Positions 56,824 through 64,000 of a DNA stretch of 64,000 nt are shown here, one piece after another. The notes under the pieces are model-generated. The model searched no databases and was not told the DNA's origin. It saw only the letters and a program-made list of their open reading frames with translations. Both the position numbers and the translations under genes were made by a program. Source of the stretch: Pluralibacter gergoviae ATCC 33028 = NBRC 105706 (GTDB lineage: Bacteria > Pseudomonadota > Gammaproteobacteria > Enterobacterales > Enterobacteriaceae); NCBI RefSeq assembly GCF_001598855.1, contig NZ_BCZS01000001.1:124001-188000 (forward strand). The letters are read 5' to 3'. Numbering within the stretch: position 1 is the stretch's first letter; every line of letters starts with the position of its first letter.

Positions 56824-58584
56824 CTAGTTAGCGATAAAGCGTTTTTCATCCGTCAGCACCTGCAGCAGAAGGCTCAGCTGCGTCCGCTGATTGTCGATTT
56901 TATCGCCGTCGAGGTCATAGGTGCGATAGCTGCCGTTGTGCTTGAGCACCACGGTCACCTGCGGCGTAGTGATCGCCAGGTTGTCGCTGCTGGCGGCGGT
57001 CACCCAGTTGTGGCGGCGGCGGGCGCTGAACAGATCGCGACCCTGGGAGTATTCATTAGCCGGCGTACTGACGTGCAGCAGGCGCTGCATCAGGGTGGTC
57101 ATCACATCTTTATGATCGGTCAGCGTCGCAATTTCCTGCGCCGGCGTGCCCGGCCAGTGGATGACCAGCGGCACCTGCAGGCGCGAGCGGGACCAGTCGA
57201 AATCCCCGCCGTCGCCGTTGAGCGGCACGCCGTGGGCGCCGGTGATGATCACCACCGTATTCTCAAGCTTACCGGAATCCTTCAGCGCGTCGAGCACGCG
57301 GGCGATTTGCGCATCGACGCCGCCCGCAGCGCGGGCGTAGCGGCGGGCAAAGCTCTGCTGCTGGCCGTCATCAATGGTGGTGCCGTTAAAGGAGATCCAC
57401 GAGAACCAGCGGTTCTCCTCTTGGGCGTAGCTGCCGAGCCAGTTGATCCACTGGCTGGCGGTCTGCGCGTCGCTCTGGGTTTTGGCCGGCGGCAGGGAGA
57501 AGTCGGAGAGCAGCGCCTGGCGGTAAATCGGGCTGCTGAAGCCGTCAGAGGAGAACAGGCCAAGCTGGTAACCCTGCTGGTTGAGCGCTGAGATTAGCGC
57601 CGCCGGCGTGCGCGTAGAGAGTATGCCGTCGGTATAGGCCGGCGAGATACCGTAGAACAGGCCAAAGATGCCGCTGTCGGTATCGTTGCCCGCGCTCATG
57701 TGCTGGGTGAAGTTGATGTTCTGCTGCGCGAAGTCGGCAAGCTTCGGCATCTGTTTTTCAAAGCGCGAATAGTTGAGGCCGTCGACGGTGATCAGCAGCA
57801 CGTTCTGGCCGGTGCCGAGATCGCGAAAGCGCAGATCGCTCAGCGGATACTGAACGGAGACCGCCTCGGGGTCGCCCTGTTCAACCAGCCGACGCTGGTA
57901 CTCTTCCGCATTCAGCAGGCCGTGTTTCTCCAGGAAGCGGCGGGCGGTCATCGGATAGGAGAGCGGCAGATTAGCGCGCTGCATGGTGATTGGGCGATAG
58001 AAGTTGGCGTCCGCCCAGATATACATTAAATGGGTGGCGATAAAGGCCGCAAACAGGAAACACGCCACCGGGCGGGCGTAGTGGCGGCGGCGCGCCAGGC
58101 TGCGCAGCTTTTGCCAGCTCCAGGTCGCCATCAGCATCTCGATCAGAAATATCACCGGCACGCTGATAAACATCAGCTGCCAGTCGCGGGCCATCTCATT
58201 CTGATCGGGGTTTATCACCAGCTCCCACACGACCGGATTGAGGTGCAGGTGAAAGCGGGTAAAGACCTCGCTGTCTACCAGCAGCAGGGTCATGCCCGCG
58301 GTGGCGAGAATAACCGACAAAAACCGCATCAGCCGCTGGGAGAGGGCGATAAAGGTGAGCGGAAACAGGATCAGCAGGTAGACGGCAAAGACCAGAAAGC
58401 TGAAGTGGCCCAGCAGGCTGATATAGGAGTATATCCGGCCCGCCAGAGTGGTCGGCCAGTCGGCGACAAACAGATAGCGGCTACCGAGAAGCGAGGCCAG
58501 TAAAATGTTGAACAGGGCAAACCAGTGCCCCCAACTGACCATCTGGGACACTTTTTCGCGATAGGGCTGACGATGAGTCACCAT
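56824..58584 (-). CDS. yejM: YejM/PbgA (LapC), inner-membrane regulator of lipopolysaccharide synthesis
   Basis: 586 residues, E. coli length. Five N-terminal membrane spans are followed by a periplasmic alkaline-phosphatase-fold domain (LLITVDGLNYSRFE; VVIITGAHGVPLNGDGGDFDWSRSRLQVPLVIHWPG). It senses excess LPS and restrains LpxC degradation through LapB (known for E. coli). Essential in E. coli. It lies 19 bp after yejL. Confidence 0.96.
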   Translation of the reverse strand: MVTHRQPYREKVSQMVSWGHWFALFNILLASLLGSRYLFVADWPTTLAGRIYSYISLLGHFSFLVFAVYLLILFPLTFIALSQRLMRFLSVILATAGMTLLLVDSEVFTRFHLHLNPVVWELVINPDQNEMARDWQLMFISVPVIFLIEMLMATWSWQKLRSLARRRHYARPVACFLFAAFIATHLMYIWADANFYRPITMQRANLPLSYPMTARRFLEKHGLLNAEEYQRRLVEQGDPEAVSVQYPLSDLRFRDLGTGQNVLLITVDGLNYSRFEKQMPKLADFAQQNINFTQHMSAGNDTDSGIFGLFYGISPAYTDGILSTRTPAALISALNQQGYQLGLFSSDGFSSPIYRQALLSDFSLPPAKTQSDAQTASQWINWLGSYAQEENRWFSWISFNGTTIDDGQQQSFARRYARAAGGVDAQIARVLDALKDSGKLENTVVIITGAHGVPLNGDGGDFDWSRSRLQVPLVIHWPGTPAQEIATLTDHKDVMTTLMQRLLHVSTPANEYSQGRDLFSARRRHNWVTAASSDNLAITTPQVTVVLKHNGSYRTYDLDGDKIDNQRTQLSLLLQVLTDEKRFIAN

Positions 58585-58603
58585 AACCTGTGTTTCGTTT
58601 TCC

Positions 58604-58831
58604 TTAGTGGGCCGGATCGTCGCTGATAGAGGACTGCAGCGCCTGCGAGAACGAGCGGGCGATAGCCTCGCGCTGCGCGGGCGCGACGCTTGTGTTAATC
58701 AGATTTGTCACCATATTACCCAGCACCATCAGTGAAAGGTCGGTGGGCGCTTTGTGTTTCTCCAGCACGTTGGCCAGTTCACTCAGCAGTTGTTCTACGT
58801 GTTCGTCACTATAGCGGGAAATTTGCGGCAT
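58604..58831 (-). CDS. yejL: YejL family protein
   Basis: 75-residue conserved protein ([23 protein letters not shown]...), the E. coli length; function unknown. The start at 58831 matches E. coli; the frame extends upstream past it without homology, across the yejK promoter. Confidence 0.93.
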   Translation of the reverse strand: MPQISRYSDEHVEQLLSELANVLEKHKAPTDLSLMVLGNMVTNLINTSVAPAQREAIARSFSQALQSSISDDPAH

Positions 58832-58964
58832 AAATCCAAAATCAGTCTGTTCGTGGAAGGGCAACATATTACCGTAGCGGCAGCTTTTTTTCCCCTTTTT
58901 TTCGACTTTACACCGTCCTGCCCGCAGTGGTTGAATACCGCCACGTCTAAGAGGAGAGTTTATC

Positions 58965-59969
58965 ATGAGTCTGGATATCAACCAGATTGCCCTGCATCAG
59001 CTTATTAAGCGCGACGAGCAGAATCTTGAGCTGGTGCTGCGCGATAGCCTGCTGGAGCCGGGCGCGGCCGCCGAAGAGATGATGGCGGAGCTGCACCGGG
59101 TCTACAGCGCCAAGAATAAGGCCTATGGCCTGTTTACCGAAGAGAGCGAGCTGGCCGAGGCGCTGCGCGCGCACCGCCGCGGCGACGACGACTTCCTCGC
59201 CTTCAGCCGGGCCGCCACCGGCCGCCTGCGCGACGAGCTGGCAAAGTACCCGTTCGCCGATGGCGGCATCGTGCTGTTCTGCCACTACCGCTATCTGGCG
59301 GTTGAATATCTGCTGGTGGCAGTGCTCAACAACCTGAGCAGCATGCGGGTGAACGAGCAGCTGGACATCAGCGCCACTCACTATCTGGACATCAACCACG
59401 CCGATATCGTGGCCCGCATTGACCTGACCGAGTGGGAAACCAACCCTGAATCCAGCCGTTATCTGACGTTCCTGAAAGGGCGGGTAGGGCGCAAAGTTGC
59501 CGACTTCTTTATGGACTTCCTCGGCGCCAGCGAAGGCCTGAACGCTAAGGCCCAGAACCGCGGCCTGCTGCAGGCGGTGGACGACTTTACCGCGGAAGCG
59601 GAGCTTGATAAGTCCGAGCGGCAGAACGTGCGCCAGCAGGTGTACACCTACTGCAACGAACAGCTGCAGGCGGGGGAAGAGATTGAGCTGGCGTCGCTGT
59701 CAAACGAGCTCGCCGGCGTCAGCGACGTGAGCTTCCAGGCGTTTACCGCCGATAAGGGCTACGAGCTGGAAGAGAGCTTCCCGGCGGACCGCAGCACCCT
59801 GCGCCAGCTTACCAAGTACGCCGGCAGCGGCGGCGGGCTGACTATCAATTTCGACGCCCTGCTGCTGGGCGAGCGCATCTTCTGGGATCCGGCCACCGAT
59901 ACTCTGACCATCAAGGGGACGCCGCCGAACCTGCGCGACCAGCTCAGCCGCCGCAGCGGCGGAAAATAG
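58965..59969 (+). CDS. yejK: Nucleoid-associated protein YejK (NdpA)
   Basis: 334 residues (E. coli 335). Conserved N-terminus [20 protein letters not shown] and [12 protein letters not shown]. Known from E. coli as nucleoid-associated and interacting with topoisomerase IV and gyrase. aagaggaga precedes the ATG. Divergent from yejL; ends at a strong terminator. Confidence 0.95.
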   Translation: MSLDINQIALHQLIKRDEQNLELVLRDSLLEPGAAAEEMMAELHRVYSAKNKAYGLFTEESELAEALRAHRRGDDDFLAFSRAATGRLRDELAKYPFADGGIVLFCHYRYLAVEYLLVAVLNNLSSMRVNEQLDISATHYLDINHADIVARIDLTEWETNPESSRYLTFLKGRVGRKVADFFMDFLGASEGLNAKAQNRGLLQAVDDFTAEAELDKSERQNVRQQVYTYCNEQLQAGEEIELASLSNELAGVSDVSFQAFTADKGYELEESFPADRSTLRQLTKYAGSGGGLTINFDALLLGERIFWDPATDTLTIKGTPPNLRDQLSRRSGGK

Positions 59970-59974
59970 GCAAC

Positions 59975-60001
59975 AAAAAACCCCGCCGCGGCGGGGTTTT
60001 T
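59975..60001. terminator. Bidirectional terminator between yejK and rplY
   Basis: Stem aaccccgcc/ggcggggtt with A-run and T-run flanks, between convergent yejK and rplY. Confidence 0.92.
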
Positions 60002-60017
60002 CTCAACTCGCTGACGC

Positions 60018-60302
60018 TTACGCGCGAACGAAGTCGATGTGAGACAGTTTCGGCTTGAACGCGTGACGCTGAACGGCCTGAACCTTCACTTTCTCTTCTT
60101 TACCATCAACAACGATGGTCAGAACTTCGCTGTAGAACTCAGGTTTGGTCTGCATGTTCCAGACTTTGTCCTGGTCCAGCTCGATAGCAACCGGCTCACC
60201 TTTGCCACCGTAAACGATAGCCGGGAACTTGTTAGCTGCGCGCAGGCGGCGGCTCGCACCCTTACCCTGCTCTTTACGTGCTTGTGCTTCAATAGTAAAC
60301 AT
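60018..60302 (-). CDS. rplY: 50S ribosomal protein L25
   Basis: 94 residues, the E. coli length: [20 protein letters not shown], then [19 protein letters not shown] and ending [10 protein letters not shown]. It binds 5S rRNA. The agagag-type site before 60302 and family length fix this start over the in-frame ATG at 60377. Confidence 0.97.
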   Translation of the reverse strand: MFTIEAQARKEQGKGASRRLRAANKFPAIVYGGKGEPVAIELDQDKVWNMQTKPEFYSEVLTIVVDGKEEKVKVQAVQRHAFKPKLSHIDFVRA

Positions 60303-60431
60303 TGAGTTTCTCTCTGTATGATAAATCCTGCTACAGGCGACCCAGCAGCAGGCAGTTGTTCTGCTTTGCGTATGCAAAAGCGGGCGGCATTATAGCTTTC
60401 AACGGCGCGCAGGGCAATGGAAAAGGCGGCG

Positions 60432-60716
60432 CTACTTTTTAGCCTCAAGGTGGCCCAGCGTTTTTTCCGGGAAGCAGACATCGCGCACGCGCCGCTTAAG
60501 TTCCGCGGCATCGGGGAAACCGCCGTCCCGCTTGCGCTCCCAGATGACCTCGCCGTCGGCCTCAATGCGAAAAATTCCCCCGGTGCCGGGCACCAAAGTC
60601 ACCGCCGCAATATCGTCGCTAAAGCTGTGCAATAGCTCCTGGGCCATCCAGGTCGCCCGCAGCATCCAGTTGCACTGGGTGCAGTAGCGGATCGTCACTG
60701 TCGGTTTATTGCTCAT
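60432..60716 (-). CDS. Rdx-family (SelT/SelW/SelH-like) protein
   Basis: 94-residue thioredoxin-like fold protein: IRYCTQCNWMLRATWMAQELL carries the redox CxxC (C12, C15; selenocysteine position in animal SelW). Later LVPGTGGIFRIEADGEVIWERKRDGGFPDAAELKRRVRD is the family C-terminal block. Role unknown. It is inserted between rplY and radD, which are neighbours in E. coli, and is divergent from the TonB receptor. Confidence 0.88.
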   Translation of the reverse strand: MSNKPTVTIRYCTQCNWMLRATWMAQELLHSFSDDIAAVTLVPGTGGIFRIEADGEVIWERKRDGGFPDAAELKRRVRDVCFPEKTLGHLEAKK

Positions 60717-60767
60717 GATTTCTTACTTCCATAGAGAGTTGATAACGGCGTAGTTACTAACTGATTG

Positions 60768-60800
60768 CAAATGATAATTCATATCATTATTATTCTCATC
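60768..60800. promoter_or_regulatory. Putative Fur box upstream of the TonB receptor
   Basis: aatgataattcatatcatta and the overlapping tcattattattctcat at 60770-60798 contain several GATAAT/ATTATC-type hexamers of the Fur consensus, about 110 bases before the receptor ATG and 55 before the Rdx gene. Confidence 0.7.
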
Positions 60801-60905
60801 ATAATAACACCATGACGTCCTCGTTTTCACTTTTTTACATCGCAGCACGGACGCGTCCGGAAGACCAGTGTGGGCCAATACTAATAATTATACAGGCTTG
60901 AATAA

Positions 60906-63269
60906 ATGCGTAAGACAACACTCCCCCGCGACGGCTGGCAGAAAAGCCTGCTCGCCGCTTCTCTGTTCGCAGCAATCTACCACCTTCCCGCCGGCGCCGC
61001 CGACGCGACACCGCAAAAGCAGGGGGCGTCCGACGGTGCCGCCGAAGAGCTGGTGGTGACCGCCCGCGCGCCGGCGCTTAAAGCCGGCAGCGACCGCACC
61101 CTCACCGCCGACGATCTGCAGAAAAAGGGCGCCAACGACTTCGGCTCCATCATGCGCTACGAGCCGCTGATTAGCGCTACCGGTGCCAGCGGCGGCTCCG
61201 GCAACGGCAAAAGCGGCTTCGATCGCGGCGGCTATACCGGCTACAACATTCGCGGCCTGGAGAGCAACCGGGTCGGCATCGACATTGACGGTATTCCGAC
61301 GCCGAACGCAACGGGGCGCAGCTACGTCAGCCGCAGCGGCAACAACACGTTTGGCATTGGCCGCGACTACATTGACCCGTACATGTACGGCAATATCAAT
61401 ATCCAGTCCGGGGCCACCTCGGTGGATAACACCAACACCTCCATCGGCGGCAGCGTCTCCTTCCTGCCGAAATCGCCGGACAGCTACCTGCGTCCGGATA
61501 AGCAGACCTACTTCGGCTATCAGACCGATTACGATTCCGAAGACCGCAGCTGGCACAACGGCATTACCGGCGCCGCCGGAGACGACACCCTGCGCGGCAT
61601 TTTCGTCTACAGCCGCCGGGACGGGCAGGAGTCGCGCATCAACGGCAGCCGCGACGCCTATCCGGCCAACTGGCACTCCGACGCGATGATGGCCTCCGGC
61701 ATCTGGCAGCCCAACGACCAGCACAAGATAACCGGCACCGTGGACTACTACCACAAGGCCAACCATACCCATTACGACAGCTGGGACAGCAGCGGCAGCG
61801 CCATTACCGGCACCGCGCAGCAGACCAGCCAGAGCCGCCGCTGGGGCACCAGCCTGAAGGACGACTGGACGCCGATGAACGACTGGCTCGACAGCGCATC
61901 GACCAAAATCTACTACCAGCACACCGAGGCCCACGACCGGACCTTCATGCCGGACAGCTTTACGCCGCAGGTCATGCAGACCGTCTATTCCGATTACGAT
62001 ACCGATACCTGGGGACTCACTAACGCCCTGAACAAGACGCTCGGCCGCCACGAACTGAGCGCGGGCTTTAACGCCAGTACTACCAAGACCAGGCGGCCGT
62101 TCAGGCAGTCGCCCATCGTCAGCCCGTTCAGCGAAATCATGCAGCCGGAGGCCAACAGCCGCAGCTATACGCTGGGCGGCTTTGCTCAGGACAAGATTGG
62201 CTTTGACCTCGGCGGTCACGACGCGGCGATCGTTCCCGGCGTCCGCGTCGCATATCAGTCGGTCAAGCCGCGCGACGTCGGCAGCCTGACCACCAACAGC
62301 AGCGTGCTGACTTCCGACCAGGTTTCCGACCTGTACGAGAAGAACTCGGACACCAAAGTGCTGCCCTCCCTGACGCTGCAGTACAACCTGACGCCGCGCC
62401 TGCTGACCTACATTGAGTACAGGCGCGGGGCGCAGTTCCCTAACGCCAGCCAGTTGTTCGGTTCCTGGAACATGGGCTCGACCTACGCCGGACGCGCGCA
62501 GTATGCGCTGATCGGCAACAGCGACCTGAAGACCGAGACCAGCAACAACCTGGAGTGGGGCCTGAAAGGGGAGGTGGTCGACGGCGTCACCGTCAACACC
62601 TCGCTGTTCTATAACACCTACAAAGACTTTATCGCCTACACCCGCTACACCCGCGCCGGAAATCCGGCGATGTTCACCCGGGTACCGCCGAATATCTACA
62701 CCACCTACCAGGCGGAAAACCGCGACAAGGCCTATATCTGGGGCGGGGAAATCACCACCCGCATCAACTACGGGACCTGGTTTAAAGAAGTGGACGGTCT
62801 GAGCACTATCCTCAGCTACGGCTACAGCGAAGGCAAGTCGAAGTCCAGCTACGCCGGGGATAAGTACATTGACCTCGACAGCGTGCCGCCGATGAAGGCG
62901 ATAGTGGGCATGGCGTGGGACGACCCGAACAAGCAGTACGGCACGGCGCTGACCGCCACTTTCGTCAAGGGCAAGCGCGCCGATGTGACGACGCGCGAAT
63001 CCTACAGCAACAGCGGCACGCCGCTGGCGAAATCGACCGACCGCTACATGCGGGTGCCGGGCTACGGCCTGCTGGACTGGACCGCCTACTGGCAGGTGGC
63101 GAAGAACGTCAAGCTTAACGGCGGTATCTACAACATTACCGACCGCAAGTACTGGGACTATCTCAACAGCCGCAACCAGGAGCTGAACACCGCGCAGGAC
63201 GCCAACGATAAGGCGCTCTCGGTGATGCCGGGCCGCACCTGGCAGCTCGGGGTCAACGTCGACTTCTGA
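60906..63269 (+). CDS. TonB-dependent outer-membrane receptor, hemoglobin/heme-type
   Basis: 787-residue beta-barrel receptor. A signal peptide (LLAASLFAAIYHLPAGA) is followed by a TonB box (EELVVTARAPA, near residue 40). The plug domain has YNIRGLESNRVGIDIDGIPTPN and NTSIGGSVSFLPK. The 22-strand barrel ends in the aromatic GVNVDF. The plug wording is that of the hemoglobin/transferrin/lactoferrin receptor group, so the ligand is likely heme or a heme protein, but no FRAP/NPNL block was seen clearly. No ABC or TonB partner lies in the window. Confidence 0.85.
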   Translation: MRKTTLPRDGWQKSLLAASLFAAIYHLPAGAADATPQKQGASDGAAEELVVTARAPALKAGSDRTLTADDLQKKGANDFGSIMRYEPLISATGASGGSGNGKSGFDRGGYTGYNIRGLESNRVGIDIDGIPTPNATGRSYVSRSGNNTFGIGRDYIDPYMYGNINIQSGATSVDNTNTSIGGSVSFLPKSPDSYLRPDKQTYFGYQTDYDSEDRSWHNGITGAAGDDTLRGIFVYSRRDGQESRINGSRDAYPANWHSDAMMASGIWQPNDQHKITGTVDYYHKANHTHYDSWDSSGSAITGTAQQTSQSRRWGTSLKDDWTPMNDWLDSASTKIYYQHTEAHDRTFMPDSFTPQVMQTVYSDYDTDTWGLTNALNKTLGRHELSAGFNASTTKTRRPFRQSPIVSPFSEIMQPEANSRSYTLGGFAQDKIGFDLGGHDAAIVPGVRVAYQSVKPRDVGSLTTNSSVLTSDQVSDLYEKNSDTKVLPSLTLQYNLTPRLLTYIEYRRGAQFPNASQLFGSWNMGSTYAGRAQYALIGNSDLKTETSNNLEWGLKGEVVDGVTVNTSLFYNTYKDFIAYTRYTRAGNPAMFTRVPPNIYTTYQAENRDKAYIWGGEITTRINYGTWFKEVDGLSTILSYGYSEGKSKSSYAGDKYIDLDSVPPMKAIVGMAWDDPNKQYGTALTATFVKGKRADVTTRESYSNSGTPLAKSTDRYMRVPGYGLLDWTAYWQVAKNVKLNGGIYNITDRKYWDYLNSRNQELNTAQDANDKALSVMPGRTWQLGVNVDF

Positions 63270-63287
63270 TCGTCAACCTCCGGCGGG

Positions 63288-64000
63288 TTAGCGCAGCTCG
63301 TTCGCCCGCCGGAAGCGTCCTTCATAATCAAACACCTTCTCCCGCACCTGCCAGAACTGACCCTTCATGCGGGCCACTACGAAATCCGGATGGCGCAGCA
63401 GCGCTTCCTGCGCGCAGATGTCCGCCGCCGTGATCCAGCGCAGCGGCACGCCGGGCGTGCGGGTATGCGGGCGAATAAACAGCAGCTCAAACACCGTACG
63501 CTGGGCGGGGGTATGCAGGCGGAAGCGCTCGCTCACCTCGGCGCCGTCCTCATCAAAATAGGTGATTTTCAGCCACGCGCCTTTCTCGTCCGCACCGTGC
63601 TGCAGCTGCATCCCGCTGCAGCGCAGCACCAGCGCGTCCTTGAGCTTCAGCGCCGCCTTCAGCATATCGTCGGGATCGACCAGCACCGCATCGCACGCCC
63701 GGCAGCGGCGGGCGGCGATATCATTTTCCGCGTTGCACTGCGGGCAGTTTTTAAAGCGAAAGCGGAAATCGCACTGCTCCCGGTGGCCGTCGTCGTCCTC
63801 AAGCCAGCCCTGGCAGCGGCGGCCGAAGTGTTCGATCAGCGTGCCGTCGGCGGTGGTTTTGCCCCAGAAGGTGTTGGCGAAGCCGCAGGCGGGGCAGAAC
63901 ACCTGCACCGGTACGTTATCGCTTTTGCCCTTCGGCGCGCCCACCTCCGGCGTGTAGATGTCGTGCGGATTACCGGCATAGTCGAGGATCAGACAGTCGG
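63288..64000 (-). CDS. radD: RadD (YejH) helicase-like repair protein, C-terminal part (5' end cut)
   Basis: The last ~237 residues of RadD, a superfamily-2 helicase-like DNA repair protein. The N-terminal helicase motor is outside the window. The visible zinc motifs are FCPACGF, then [15 protein letters not shown] and [22 protein letters not shown]. The open frame continues without stop to the window end; an internal ATG at 63944 is not a start. In E. coli rplY and yejH are adjacent. Confidence 0.9.
   Translation of the reverse strand, partial: DCLILDYAGNPHDIYTPEVGAPKGKSDNVPVQVFCPACGFANTFWGKTTADGTLIEHFGRRCQGWLEDDDGHREQCDFRFRFKNCPQCNAENDIAARRCRACDAVLVDPDDMLKAALKLKDALVLRCSGMQLQHGADEKGAWLKITYFDEDGAEVSERFRLHTPAQRTVFELLFIRPHTRTPGVPLRWITAADICAQEALLRHPDFVVARMKGQFWQVREKVFDYEGRFRRANELR

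Overview
The window is a chromosomal segment of an enteric gammaproteobacterium (family Enterobacteriaceae). Gene order follows the E. coli K-12 neighbourhoods rnz-elaAB-men, glp-nrd-ubiG-gyrA-rcs-ompC-apbE-alkB-yojI-mqo-eco and proL-yejM-yejL-yejK-rplY-yejH, and the proteins are very close to E. coli ones. It is not E. coli: GC is high (43 of 60 bases at 14101-14160), GyrA carries Thr at position 83, and accessory blocks differ. A tct transport system, a MgtE transporter, a catechol meta-cleavage operon and a TonB receptor fit a Klebsiella/Raoultella-like genus, but I cannot name the species.

Layout: 1-706 rnz (cut by the window start, minus strand); 758-1565 elaA, elaB; 1655-8659 the menaquinone operon menFDHBCE; 8656-11605 tctCBA (minus) facing the two-component system tctDE (11746-13816); 13877-15935 a CinA-like protein and a short-chain dehydrogenase; 15922-19980 anaerobic glycerol-3-phosphate dehydrogenase glpABC (minus), divergent from glpTQ (20250-22685). 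At 22833-23556, where E. coli carries inaA, lies an unrecognised pair of overlapping genes of lower GC. Then yfaE, nrdB, nrdA and ubiG (minus), gyrA, rcsC (plus), rcsB, rcsD (minus), the small RNA micF and ompC.

39620-46099: apbE, alkB, yojI, a MgtE-type magnesium transporter and a STAS-less SulP transporter; ada is missing between apbE and alkB. After mqo comes an eight-gene catechol meta-cleavage operon (54400 down to 47792): XylT-like ferredoxin, catechol 2,3-dioxygenase, the 4-oxalocrotonate branch, and the aldolase/acetaldehyde dehydrogenase pair, giving pyruvate and acetyl-CoA. A divergent GntR/FCD regulator (54636-55400) faces it across a spacer holding a perfect 13-bp inverted repeat. 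No ring hydroxylase and no semialdehyde hydrolase are present.

55460-64000: ecotin, a 32-residue YoaK-like membrane protein, a DinI-family gene with a perfect LexA box, tRNA-Pro(GGG), yejM, yejL, yejK, rplY, a Rdx/SelW-like protein, a Fur-box-preceded TonB receptor, and the 3' end of radD (yejH). The nap-ccm-narP genes that lie between eco and proL in E. coli are absent here. I saw no insertion sequence, prophage, CRISPR array or rRNA. The most unusual pieces are the overlapping gene pair, the compact meta-cleavage operon with its putative operators, and a GlpQ that looks like a lipoprotein.
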